Origin: Stigmatella ashevillena | GTDB taxonomy: Bacteria > Myxococcota > Myxococcia > Myxococcales > Myxococcaceae | Length of the DNA stretch: 64,000 nt | Direction: 5' to 3' | NCBI RefSeq assembly: GCF_028368975.1 | Contig: NZ_JAQNDM010000002.1 | Span: 8,178,425-8,242,424, forward strand | Shown here: one piece after another, positions 18,676-26,424 of the stretch | How the letters are laid out: the number at the start of each line of letters is the position of its first letter | How positions within the stretch are numbered: position 1 is the stretch's first letter | Position numbers and translations under genes: made by a program | Notes under the pieces: generated by a model | Told to the model about the DNA's origin: nothing | Databases searched by the model: none | What the model saw: only the letters and a program-made list of their open reading frames with translations

Positions 18676-19761
18676 CCGCTGCTAATGCGCATACGCCCGT
18701 ATCTGGTGATGGAGTGGGTGGAGGGGCTGCCCTTGTACGAATGGAGCACGCGGCACGCGCTCACCTCCCGGCAAGCGCTGCGGCTCCTGGCGCACGTCGC
18801 CCGGGCGTTGGAGGCGACGCACGCGGTGGAAGGTGTGCACCGGGACGTAAAAGGGGACAACATCCGGGTGCGCGCCGATGGCACAGCGTTGCTGATGGAC
18901 TTCGGCTCGTCGAACTACCGGCAGGCGCAAACGCTCACCCACCAGCATCCCCCTCCGGGAACGCCTGAGCATCAGAGCCCCGAGTCTCAGCGCTTCCAGT
19001 GAGAGACAAGACACCAGCCGAGGATCCGCTACGAGGCCCAGCCCGCGGATGACGTGTATGCGCTGGGGGGGACGGCCTATCGCCTGTGTACAGGACAGTA
19101 CCCACCCGGCCTGGAGCTGAAGCAGACCGAGGAGGGTTTCGAATTCGTGGATCCGCCCTGGGTTCCCCCGGAAACGCTGGCCTCGGTGTGCCCGGAGTTG
19201 GCGGTGCTGATCCGACAGATGTTGCACGAAGAGCCCGCGAGCAGGGGCAGCGCGGCCGCAGTGGCCCAGGGGCTGGAGCGCGAGGCGAAGAAAGCAGGCC
19301 GTGCAGCGGATCAACCCCTGACCGGGGACCAACACGTGGCCTTGCCACTTCCCACGTCTGCCGCATGGAGGCCTGCGCTCATGGTGGCTCTCGGAATGAG
19401 CCTGATGGTAGCCGTGTGGTGGCTCTGGTCCCCATCCTTAGAGGGAGCCAAGGAAATGGCAGCCAGGCATCAACCAGAGGAAGGTCCGGTGGGCGCCGCC
19501 GATTCAACGCTGGATGCCTCAACGGCCGGGACACCAGCAGAGTTCGAGCAAGGGGAAATGGCCCTCGATGTGCCGGAGAAGCCGTTTCCTGGCCAGCATC
19601 GCCCTCCTTGCAGCAAGCATGAACTCAAGATCAACGGCGGATGTTGGGGACGGTTGAGCGAAGCCACCCCTCCGTGTGGTACCCGTGCATACGAATGGAA
19701 GGGCATGTGCTATGTGCCCATGTTTGATCCACCGCGGCTCTCGACTTCGAATCCGCCATGA
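18676..19761 (+). pseudogene. decayed Ser/Thr protein kinase, N-lobe lost
   Basis: Starting directly after an in-frame TAG, the sequence reads from the kinase hinge ([15 protein letters not shown]) through the catalytic loop HRDVKGDN and DFGSS to a TGA at about 19000. The same frame then continues as ETRHQPRIRYEAQPADDVYA, the rest of the C-lobe, so one nonsense change (probably Trp to stop) breaks the gene. The glycine loop and catalytic Lys are absent. The C-terminus has a membrane span (LMVALGMSLMVAVWWLW) and a Cys-rich tail with PFPGQHRPPC, INGGCW and YEWKGMCY. It is a non-functional relic unless the stop is read through. Confidence 0.8.
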
Positions 19762-19909
19762 ACACAGCAGCGGTCCTGAGAGGCACTCAATTGGAAGGTG
19801 CCGTTCGAGGGCACGGCCCTGGCCGCATGGCTGGCCCGAGTGGCATCTCAGAGCACAGCATGAAAGGCCCTGTGTGAGAGCCTGAGGGTTGGAGCCAGCG
19901 GCCCTGAAC

Positions 19910-21733
19910 TCAAGCCGCTGCCGGGGCTCCGAAGCTGCGAGCCTCCTCGGGGACAGTGAGATCCCACATCAGTGTCCGAAGTTGCTCGATCGTGAATGAG
20001 TAAAGTCCCGTTTTGGGGTCCTCCACCCTCGATTGGTCATGCTGGATATCGCCAGCTTTCAGAAAATACTCTGGGCCCCACGGATTGCGGAAGAAAACCC
20101 GGTCTCCTTCCACCCTGACAAAATTCACGGCGTGGTCGCCACCAACTATGCCAGGCGTCGTATCATAGCTGATGAGCACGGGCGTATTGGGACCCGCGGG
20201 CTGATAGTTCCTCAGGAACTCCATCTGAGCGTCGAACGTCGAGGGGGTTTTGTACCAAGTCGTGTAGGCCCGGCCAAAAAGCGCACTCGCCGCTTGGACC
20301 ATGCCCGAGGCGTATTGGCCTGTGTAAGTCGAGCCATCTGGGCGTACCGATTCGTCCGTGCCCCGGGAGCCTTGGACATAGTACTCGTCTATGCCATTGG
20401 CGAATTCCATCAGCGAGGTCTGGAAGATGGCTTCGCTGAGGGTGCGGTGAGCCGAGCTATACGGCCCGCTGGCCTTAGAACTCAACGAATCGTCTTGCAG
20501 TTCTATCTCGCCGCCGCCACGCATTCCTACCCGGCCTGTGGGGCCCGCCAGTCCAGCGATGAGGCGTGCGTACTCGGCGGGATTGTCGCGGACCAGCTCA
20601 TACTGCATGGATGTCACTGTGCAGGTGTTGAACTCTTTCTGGTCCACCTGGAAGGACTGCGCGGTCTCCTCAAGGACGCCATTGAGCAGCTCCGCCCGCC
20701 GCTCGTGAAGGGCGGGGTGGAGCGGGCCCTTTGCGAGTTGGGCCAGATGGGACAGCAGCGTCCCTCCTTGGGCATCCCGATCCATCAGCATTCCAGGCAG
20801 CTGGGCGAGCGTGTGAAGGGACCGCAGGTTATCGGGGGATGCGGTACTGAGAACCTGCGCGAGTTGCGTGCGCTCGGGGGCGCCCAGGCTTCTCCAGGCA
20901 GGGCTGTGCACCAACTTCGAGGCGTAGGCCGCCTTCTTCTCGGAGAGACGAGGCCGGGTGAAGGGCTCGAGCAGTGCCTGCTGCGTTTGCTCCGGCTGGC
21001 CCTTGAGCGCGCGCAGCACGTCCCGCGTGGCCAACCGCATGTCAGCATCACTCTTGGCGGAAAAAGCGTGGCGGAGGATCTGCTCTCGCTGTGCCGTCGG
21101 CAGCTTTGCTTGAGAGAGCTGGCGCGCGACAGTCGGCAGCCCTCTCGCTGTGGCAGGGCTCGTGCTGGGGAAAACCCGCGCCATCAATTCCTTCTCAGCC
21201 GTTGACGCCTTTCGGAAATGGGAATCCCGCGTGAGCCGGGCGGCGGAGTGAGCCCTCTCTCCGTGGGGATTGTCCACGAAGGGCTTCACCAGGTTCTCCT
21301 GGGCCGAGCGTGACATCGAGCGTGTCGCGTAAACGGCACGGCGCAGTTCACTCGCCGCCCGCCGGGCGTCGGCGGACTTCCCTGGGTGCAGCGCCGTCCG
21401 TTCGAGCTTCTTCCGGTCCTCCTCGGGCATGGGCAGATGGCGGATCTCCCGCTCGATGATCCGGGAGACCTGCTCTTGCCGCTGACTCTTCTGCTTCGCG
21501 GGGGCCTTGGCGGGCGCCTCGGGCCGAGGGGCTGTTGCCACAGACGGCTTCGGGCGTGCGGCGTGGCTGGCCATCCGGGCCGGCTCGAAGCTGTCCACGT
21601 GGCGAGAAAGCGCGGGGCGCGGAGGAGATGCGGGGGCACGAGCCTGGGGGGCAGGGACCCGCGCCGGAGCCGGAGCGCTGCGTGTCGGCGGAGCAGGAGC
21701 GGGAGTCGATGGCCGGTGGTAAACTTTGGTCAT
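19910..21733 (-). CDS. predicted papain-like cysteine protease/effector-type protein
   Basis: 607 residues with no signal peptide. A Pro/Ala-rich N-terminus (1-80) is followed by a helical, charged middle (about 85-350) and a C-terminal domain carrying a C-H-N order typical of papain-like folds: Cys371 in EFNTCTVTSMQYELV, His534 in GGDHAVNFVRV and Asn550 in FFRNPWGPE. Gly-rich and aromatic strands lie between. The ATG has GAGG just upstream. Neighbours are kinase relics and orphan fragments, so no operon helps. It may be a secreted or contact-delivered effector, or an intracellular peptidase. The catalytic assignment rests on motif order, not on a family match. Confidence 0.55.
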   Translation of the reverse strand: MTKVYHRPSTPAPAPPTRSAPAPARVPAPQARAPASPPRPALSRHVDSFEPARMASHAARPKPSVATAPRPEAPAKAPAKQKSQRQEQVSRIIEREIRHLPMPEEDRKKLERTALHPGKSADARRAASELRRAVYATRSMSRSAQENLVKPFVDNPHGERAHSAARLTRDSHFRKASTAEKELMARVFPSTSPATARGLPTVARQLSQAKLPTAQREQILRHAFSAKSDADMRLATRDVLRALKGQPEQTQQALLEPFTRPRLSEKKAAYASKLVHSPAWRSLGAPERTQLAQVLSTASPDNLRSLHTLAQLPGMLMDRDAQGGTLLSHLAQLAKGPLHPALHERRAELLNGVLEETAQSFQVDQKEFNTCTVTSMQYELVRDNPAEYARLIAGLAGPTGRVGMRGGGEIELQDDSLSSKASGPYSSAHRTLSEAIFQTSLMEFANGIDEYYVQGSRGTDESVRPDGSTYTGQYASGMVQAASALFGRAYTTWYKTPSTFDAQMEFLRNYQPAGPNTPVLISYDTTPGIVGGDHAVNFVRVEGDRVFFRNPWGPEYFLKAGDIQHDQSRVEDPKTGLYSFTIEQLRTLMWDLTVPEEARSFGAPAAA

Positions 21734-22034
21734 GATTGCCTCGCGCGAGCGCCCCTAGGGCTTGTCATAGGGCCGCCATCGGCCGCAGTGCATGAGCCCA
21801 TTCAGACTTTATCGAAAAATGCGAAAAAGACGAACTCGGACCCAAATCATTGTCTTTGGCAAAGATTATGTAGGCGACAATAGCTGATTGAGTTTTTGTG
21901 TCATACAGGCAGGGGCGGGTGGGGAATTTCATCACGCACCGGCCCGTATCCAGGCCTCACGAAGAACGTCCCCTTTGCAGGCGGACACCACCGCCCCTAC
22001 CGTACAGGAGGACACACTTCTGAGGATTCACACC
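21734..22034. other. intergenic region, AT-richer
   Basis: Between a minus-strand gene and a small plus-strand frame. It includes an AT-rich stretch near 21810-21890 that probably holds the promoter of the minus-strand gene. I see no coding remnant or RNA gene in it. Confidence 0.4.
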
Positions 22035-22202
22035 ATGAAGAAGAATCACCCGGCCGATTCCCAACCTGCCTGGGCGAGGGCCCAATCGAAGAAGATGGGC
22101 AACCCCGTCTCGAAGATCACCAAGGTCGCGGGCCGCCGTATTGGCGGTGCCCTGCGCGCGGAGAAAGCGAGGCAGCAGAAGCGCAAGGACTCGCGGCACT
22201 GA
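22035..22202 (+). CDS. possible small basic protein
   Basis: 55 residues, MKKNHPADSQPAWARAQSKK onward, rich in Lys/Arg and ending KARQQKRKDSRH. TGAGG stands nine bases before the ATG. Composition suggests a nucleic-acid-binding or ribosome-associated peptide, but this is only a guess. No family is recognised, and it may not be expressed. Confidence 0.35.
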   Translation: MKKNHPADSQPAWARAQSKKMGNPVSKITKVAGRRIGGALRAEKARQQKRKDSRH

Positions 22203-22329
22203 GGCCTCGCCCGGCAGGACAGCAGACGGGCAGACACCCATGAAGGCGATGTGAGTGTTGCCGCAGAGGCTTTCAAAACTCCTGAAGAGACAGTGCGGCG
22301 TTGACTGGCAGACGGCCAGCAAACGGTGA

Positions 22330-22359
22330 CGTCCGGAGGGACCCAGGTCCGTCCGGACG
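22330..22359. repeat. 8-bp perfect inverted repeat
   Basis: CGTCCGGA (22330-22337) and TCCGGACG (22352-22359) pair across a 14-base loop, just before the chimeric lipoprotein reading frame. It may be an operator or a leftover junction structure. Confidence 0.35.
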
Positions 22360-22412
22360 CCCTGTTTCGCGTGTCTATGTTGCCGCCGCTTCAGCCCTCC
22401 AGGACGCAAGTG

Positions 22413-23603
22413 ATGAAACGCGAAGGTTCTGTTACGGGCAGAATGGTTCGGGGTTTCGCGGTGGCGGCGCTGTGCGGCGGTTTCATGCGGGGGTGTGCTT
22501 CCGGTGGGGGCAATGACAGCGGCGCGGAGTCGGCCGCGAAGGACACGCTGGAGCTGCGGCCGGAAGCGGGGTTGCTCACGGCCTTGCCGCCGCGCGTCGG
22601 GTTGTCGCTGAAGAACAATAGTCCGTACGTCACGAACCGGTTGATCCGCGAAGCGCTCGCGCCCTATCCCCGCGATCTCGACATCGTCACCAAGATCGGC
22701 GCCCGGCGTGGCGAGGATGGCGCCTGGCTCCCAGCCTTCTCCCCCCAAGAGCTGACGCAGGCGGTCCATGACAACCTGCGCAACCTGGGCCTGGAGGTGC
22801 TCGACGTGGTGAACCTTCGCCTCATGTTCAGCCCCCATGGACCTGCGGAGGATTCCGTCGAGGCGCCCCTCACGGTGCTGGCTGGACTCCAGCAGAAAGG
22901 GCTGGTGCGCCACATCGGACTGAGCAACGTCACCCCCACGCAGATCGCGGAGGTCCGCCGGATCGCCCCCATCGTCTGCGTGCAGAACCATTACAATCTG
23001 GTGCATCGGGCCGACGATGCATTGATCGACAGCCTTGCGCGCGACGGCATCGCCTACGTGCCGTTCTTCCCACTCGGCGGATTCACCCCCTTGCAGTCAT
23101 CCACCTTGTCCGGCGTCGCGGCGCGTCTCGGTGCGACCCCCATGCAGGTCGCGCTTGCTTGGTTGCTTCGCCGCTCGCCCAACATCTTTTTGATCCCGGG
23201 CACCTCGGCGGCAGGGCCGGGGAAGGACGCGGAGGCGTGGGGGCTGCGCAGGAACCTGCCCGTGCACCTCGCCGAGGACCGTCTGGTCCCCGACCTCGCG
23301 GGTTGGCGTCGGGAGCGGTGGAATGATGAGCAGGGGGCGGTGGTGACGCTCGCGCCGGACTGGGCTTGTGAGGTGCTCTCCGAAGAGACCGAGCTCTGGG
23401 ACCGGGGGCACAAGATGTTGGCCTACGGTTTGGGACGCGTGGGCCACGTGTGGCTGGTGCATCCCGGGATGCGGACGCTGGAGGTCTACCTCTTCGAGGG
23501 GTACTTCTGGTCGCTGCTCGACGTGTGGGAGGAGCAAGGCTCGGTGAAGGCGGCGCCCTTCGAGGTGCTGGCGTGGGACTTGAGCGCGTTGTGGGCCGGA
23601 TAG
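22413..23603 (+). CDS. chimeric ORF: lipoprotein signal + aldo/keto reductase fragment + Uma2 C-terminal half
   Basis: One open frame joins three unrelated pieces. Residues about 1-68 are a lipoprotein signal (lipobox near FMRGC) and a short stretch of its protein. Residues about 70-275 are an aldo/keto reductase from after its first strands (REALAPYPRDLDIVTKIG, NLRNLGLEVLDVVNLRLM, LVRHIGLSNVTPTQIAEVRR, VQNHYNLV, IFLIPGTSA). The AKR N-terminus with its Asp and Tyr of the catalytic tetrad is missing. From about residue 290, AEDRLVPDLAGWRRER and VLSEETELWDRGHKMLAYG match the Uma2 endonuclease-like family, again without its N-terminus. Start could be 22413 or 22443. Probably a rearrangement product with no original activity. 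Confidence 0.7.
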   Translation: MKREGSVTGRMVRGFAVAALCGGFMRGCASGGGNDSGAESAAKDTLELRPEAGLLTALPPRVGLSLKNNSPYVTNRLIREALAPYPRDLDIVTKIGARRGEDGAWLPAFSPQELTQAVHDNLRNLGLEVLDVVNLRLMFSPHGPAEDSVEAPLTVLAGLQQKGLVRHIGLSNVTPTQIAEVRRIAPIVCVQNHYNLVHRADDALIDSLARDGIAYVPFFPLGGFTPLQSSTLSGVAARLGATPMQVALAWLLRRSPNIFLIPGTSAAGPGKDAEAWGLRRNLPVHLAEDRLVPDLAGWRRERWNDEQGAVVTLAPDWACEVLSEETELWDRGHKMLAYGLGRVGHVWLVHPGMRTLEVYLFEGYFWSLLDVWEEQGSVKAAPFEVLAWDLSALWAG

Positions 23604-24611
23604 GTGGGACGCGCGTTCCCGAGTGGGATCCCGCGTCGCTCCCTCCGGGCACTCAGGTGGAGCGCTGGCGGGTGGTGGGCTTTCGAGGCCGGAGAGCCTA
23701 CGGCACCGTCTACCGTGCCGAGCGGGTGGGGTACGAGGAGGCCAGGCCCGTGGCCCTCAAACTCGCCCTGCACCCGAGGGATCCGCGCTTCGAGCGAGAG
23801 GTGGCGCTGCTCTCGCGCCTCCGGCATCCCCACGTGCCCGCCCTGCACGCGAGCACTAGGTTTCGCGGCCCGCGGATGATGTCTTCGCGCTGGGGATGAC
23901 AGCGTACCGTTTGGTCACGGACGGGTACCCCGCCGCCGTGGACCCGAGGGTGGACAAAGCGGGGCTCTGGCAGGTCAAGGGGCCAGGACCGGGACCGCCG
24001 CTGGCGCGCAACCCTCAGAACTGGAGCATCTGGCGGAGAAGGCAGGCCCGGAGGCCGATGAGCCGCTGTTTCTGTGGGAGACGCAGCCGCTCTCGCGGTG
24101 GTCTCCCGAGGATTCCGTGAAGGCCTACGTGCTCGGTCATCGGCCTTGCCGCAGACCCCAGGAGCGGGCACGTGCCGTTGAGGTGCAGGACGGCGCTGCC
24201 CAAGCGGATGCGAAGCGAAGGGAAGCTCAGGAACTGTTCCGTGCCAGTGCTCCCACGGAACGTGTTCAATCCTCGGTGTATTTCTGGGTGTGGCCGTGCT
24301 TGGGCTTGGTCTCAGGATATCTGCTGCTGATACTGTGGGCGGACTGGCGAAAAAACGAATTGGCAAAAGAGCCGCTCTCGCGGGACCTCTTGGAAAAGAG
24401 CAACGCTGGGACAGTGGACGGAGGCTCTGCTGGTTTGGCTGAGGCAGTGCTCACTGCGCCCATGGCCAGTTCGTTGTCTGCTCGAATGAGCGCGGGCCTA
24501 GGGGTGGACATACCCAAACGCCCTTTTCCAGGCCAAATCCGCCCGGAGAGCTCTGGAAGATGTGGGCTCAGAGGACAGACTGCCATCAATGGAGGGTGTT
24601 GGCTCCAGTAA
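23590..24611 (+). pseudogene. second decayed Ser/Thr protein kinase, centre deleted
   Basis: It starts with an intact-looking N-lobe: LPPGTQVERWRVVGF, glycine loop RRAYGTVYRAERVG and catalytic Lys in PVALKLALHP, up to RHPHVPALHAS (about 23859). The sequence then jumps in another frame to RPADDVFALGMTAYRLVTDG, so the hinge, catalytic loop and DFG are deleted. A third frame from about 24117 gives a membrane span (WPCLGLVSGYLLLILWADW) and the tail KRPFPGQIRPESSGRCG...INGGCW. This tail matches that of the relic at 18676, so they are paralogs. Non-functional. Confidence 0.8.
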
Positions 24612-24648
24612 ACAAAGTCAGATTGACGGAATGCCTGAAAAGACACGA

Positions 24649-24680
24649 GGCCTCCCGCCAGCAGTTGCTGGGGAGAGGCC
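24649..24680. terminator. hairpin between convergent units
   Basis: GGCCTCTCCCCAG pairs with CTGGCGGGAGGCC over 13 positions with one mismatch and one wobble. On the minus strand it is followed by a TCTTTTC stretch. It could end the Cys-rich gene at 24708 and the kinase relic from the other side. Confidence 0.55.
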
Positions 24681-24707
24681 CTTGCTGTCACGGAAAGGTG
24701 ATAGCGC

Positions 24708-24917
24708 CTAGTCCACCGGGCAGATGTTGTTCACGCAGCAGGCCCAACAGACGGCGTGCGTTCCGCCCGCAGCCTTACATTCGGCCACGCACAGCGCCAT
24801 CTCCGGCGTGATGCCTGGAGACGTCCCGTCCTGCGTGCCGCCAGAGGCGCTGGCGGTTGCTCCACCCAGTCCCAGACCGAACAGGAAAACGGCGCCAGTC
24901 AGCAGCTTCTTCTTCAT
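24708..24917 (-). CDS. small secreted Cys-rich peptide
   Basis: 69 residues: a signal peptide (MKKKLLTGAVFLFGLGLGG, cut near ASA) and a mature peptide of about 45 residues with six cysteines arranged CVAEC, CWACC and NNIC. This spacing suggests a disulfide-stabilised peptide. GAGGT precedes the ATG and a strong hairpin follows the stop, so it looks like a discrete unit. No family is recognised; toxin, signal or structural roles are all open. Confidence 0.6.
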   Translation of the reverse strand: MKKKLLTGAVFLFGLGLGGATASASGGTQDGTSPGITPEMALCVAECKAAGGTHAVCWACCVNNICPVD

Positions 24918-25100
24918 GGCCTACCTCTTTCGCTTGGCGCACCGGGCTTGGGCGCCAAAGGCAGCATAGCAATTCTTGGCTGTTCATCATGCCGGTGAAG
25001 CTGGAATAAAGAGCGAGAAAGCCGAGCATCGGCTTGGAGAGTGAGTCCAGCGCAGCCATATCGTCCGCCGTGAGAGACACAGAGATCGAAGGATCGGCCT

Positions 25101-25255
25101 GTGCGCCTGCTGGGCGAACGGGTGGAGGGCGGCCTGCGCGACGGGCGGGTGCTCAACGCGCACCTGGAGTTCGACGACTGCCTCCGGGTGACGCAGGCAG
25201 CGGGCGTGTCGGTGAAGCAGGTGAGGGCCCCGCGGTGGCAGCCCTCACGCGCTGA
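25101..25255 (+). pseudogene. larC: C-terminal remnant of LarC-type nickel insertion protein
   Basis: The frame reads RLLGERVEGGLRDGRVLNAH, EFDDCLRVTQAAGVSVKQVR, then after a one-base shift AVAALTR and a stop. These match the C-terminal end of LarC (nickel-pincer cofactor chelatase) as I know the family: a basic strand, E.DC motif and V..KQV. Nothing of the rest of the gene precedes it. The neighbouring 24918-25100 holds a minus-strand reading, SLTADDMAALDSLSKP, that resembles an aldo/keto reductase end but is too short to call. Confidence 0.45.
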
Positions 25256-25261
25256 CGGACC

Positions 25262-26032
25262 TCAGGCCTTCGGCGGCTCGCCGGCCAGGGTGATGACGCC
25301 GAAGGAGGCGCCGCCGGGGTCCAGGAAGATGGCGTAGCGCCCGTAAGGTGAGTCGTTCGGCGGTGCGATCACCTTGCCGCCCTTCTGGGTGACGATGTCG
25401 GCGGTCGCGTCGGTGTCCTTCACCGCGAAGGTGACCAGCCAGTGCGGCGGCGCGTCACCCGACTGCATCACGCCGCCCACCTCCTTGCCGTCCTTCTTCA
25501 AGAGCCAGTACTGCATCCCCTCCATCGGCAGCTTGTCCGCGCCGTGGTTGAAGAGACCCTTGTAGAAGGACACCGCCTTCTCTCCTTCGCCGGTCATCAC
25601 CTCGTACCAGACCAGGGAGCCGGGCTCGTCCATCAGGGAGGCGCCGGAGAACTGGTTCTTCTGCCAGAGGCCGAAGGCCGCCCCGGTGGAGTCCATGGCG
25701 AAGGCCATGCGCCCCGCGTCCATGACGTCCATGGGCCCCATGGCCACCTTGCCGCCCAGCTCCTGCACGCGGGCGAGGGCGCGGTCCACGTTCTCCGTGG
25801 CGAAGTAGAGGTTCCAACAGGGAGGGAACTTCGCGTCCTTTTCGTGCGGCATCAACGCCGCCACGTCGTGACCCTGATAGCGGGCCATCGTGTAGTAGTT
25901 CGTCTCCTTCGTGCCGGTCTCGAACGTCCAGCCAAACAGCGCACCGTAGAAGTCCTGGGCCTTCTCCAGGTCCCAGGCGAACAAGTCGGCCCAGGCAGGC
26001 ATCCCCTCGGCGTGCTTCGCCATCGTCGGCAT
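25262..26032 (-). CDS. two-domain VOC-family protein
   Basis: 256 residues from the ATG at 26032, with GAGGGGA seven bases upstream; the open frame extends further but without a ribosome site. Two glyoxalase/dioxygenase-like (VOC) modules repeat: WADLFAWDLEKAQDFYGALF...AAFGLWQ and VWYEVMTGEGEKAVSFYKGL...ASFGVITL. Proteins of this kind include glyoxalase-like and hydroxylase-type enzymes annotated from actinobacteria to myxobacteria. A metal-dependent isomerase or lyase role is possible; the substrate is unknown. Transcribed alone, away from the LodA operon. Confidence 0.82.
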   Translation of the reverse strand: MPTMAKHAEGMPAWADLFAWDLEKAQDFYGALFGWTFETGTKETNYYTMARYQGHDVAALMPHEKDAKFPPCWNLYFATENVDRALARVQELGGKVAMGPMDVMDAGRMAFAMDSTGAAFGLWQKNQFSGASLMDEPGSLVWYEVMTGEGEKAVSFYKGLFNHGADKLPMEGMQYWLLKKDGKEVGGVMQSGDAPPHWLVTFAVKDTDATADIVTQKGGKVIAPPNDSPYGRYAIFLDPGGASFGVITLAGEPPKA

Positions 26033-26288
26033 CGTCGCTTCCCCTCGCTGTACGCCCGGCGGAGTCCGGGCTACCTGCAAGGTAACAACGGATCCGCCGG
26101 GGACTGAAAGGAATTTCAGTGCCGGTTGTGTCAACGGGTGGACGGAGGGTGCTCTTCCAGGGGGTGCCGCGGCCGGAGGCGCGGAACGCGTCCGTCGCCC
26201 TGCCCAGCGGCACTGACAGCGAGCCCCCAGCAGGGACGACGCGGCGTCAGTCCAGCGCGCGCACCCTTTACTGCATTGAGCAGCTCGC

Positions 26289-26346
26289 GTGTCAGTGACA
26301 CACCCAACCGTGTCACTGGCATGTCAGTCCCTCGCTGACACTGCCT
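26289..26346 (+). promoter_or_regulatory. array of TGTCA half-sites upstream of the cytochrome/LodA operon
   Basis: TGTCA occurs at 26290, 26311 and 26322, i.e. 21 and 11 bp apart (near two and one helical turns). There is a perfect GTGTCA-G-TGACAC palindrome (26289-26301) and TGTCAG-N7-CTGACA (26322-26340). It ends about 80 bp before the ATG at 26425. The stretch 26033-26288 shows no other feature I can support. Binding factor unknown. Confidence 0.5.
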
Positions 26347-26424
26347 TGCCCTCCCTCGTGAGGGTCTTCTCCCGGCACCACGGGGCCTCGACGGCGCGGA
26401 CTGGCGATTGCATTGCGCGACGTC

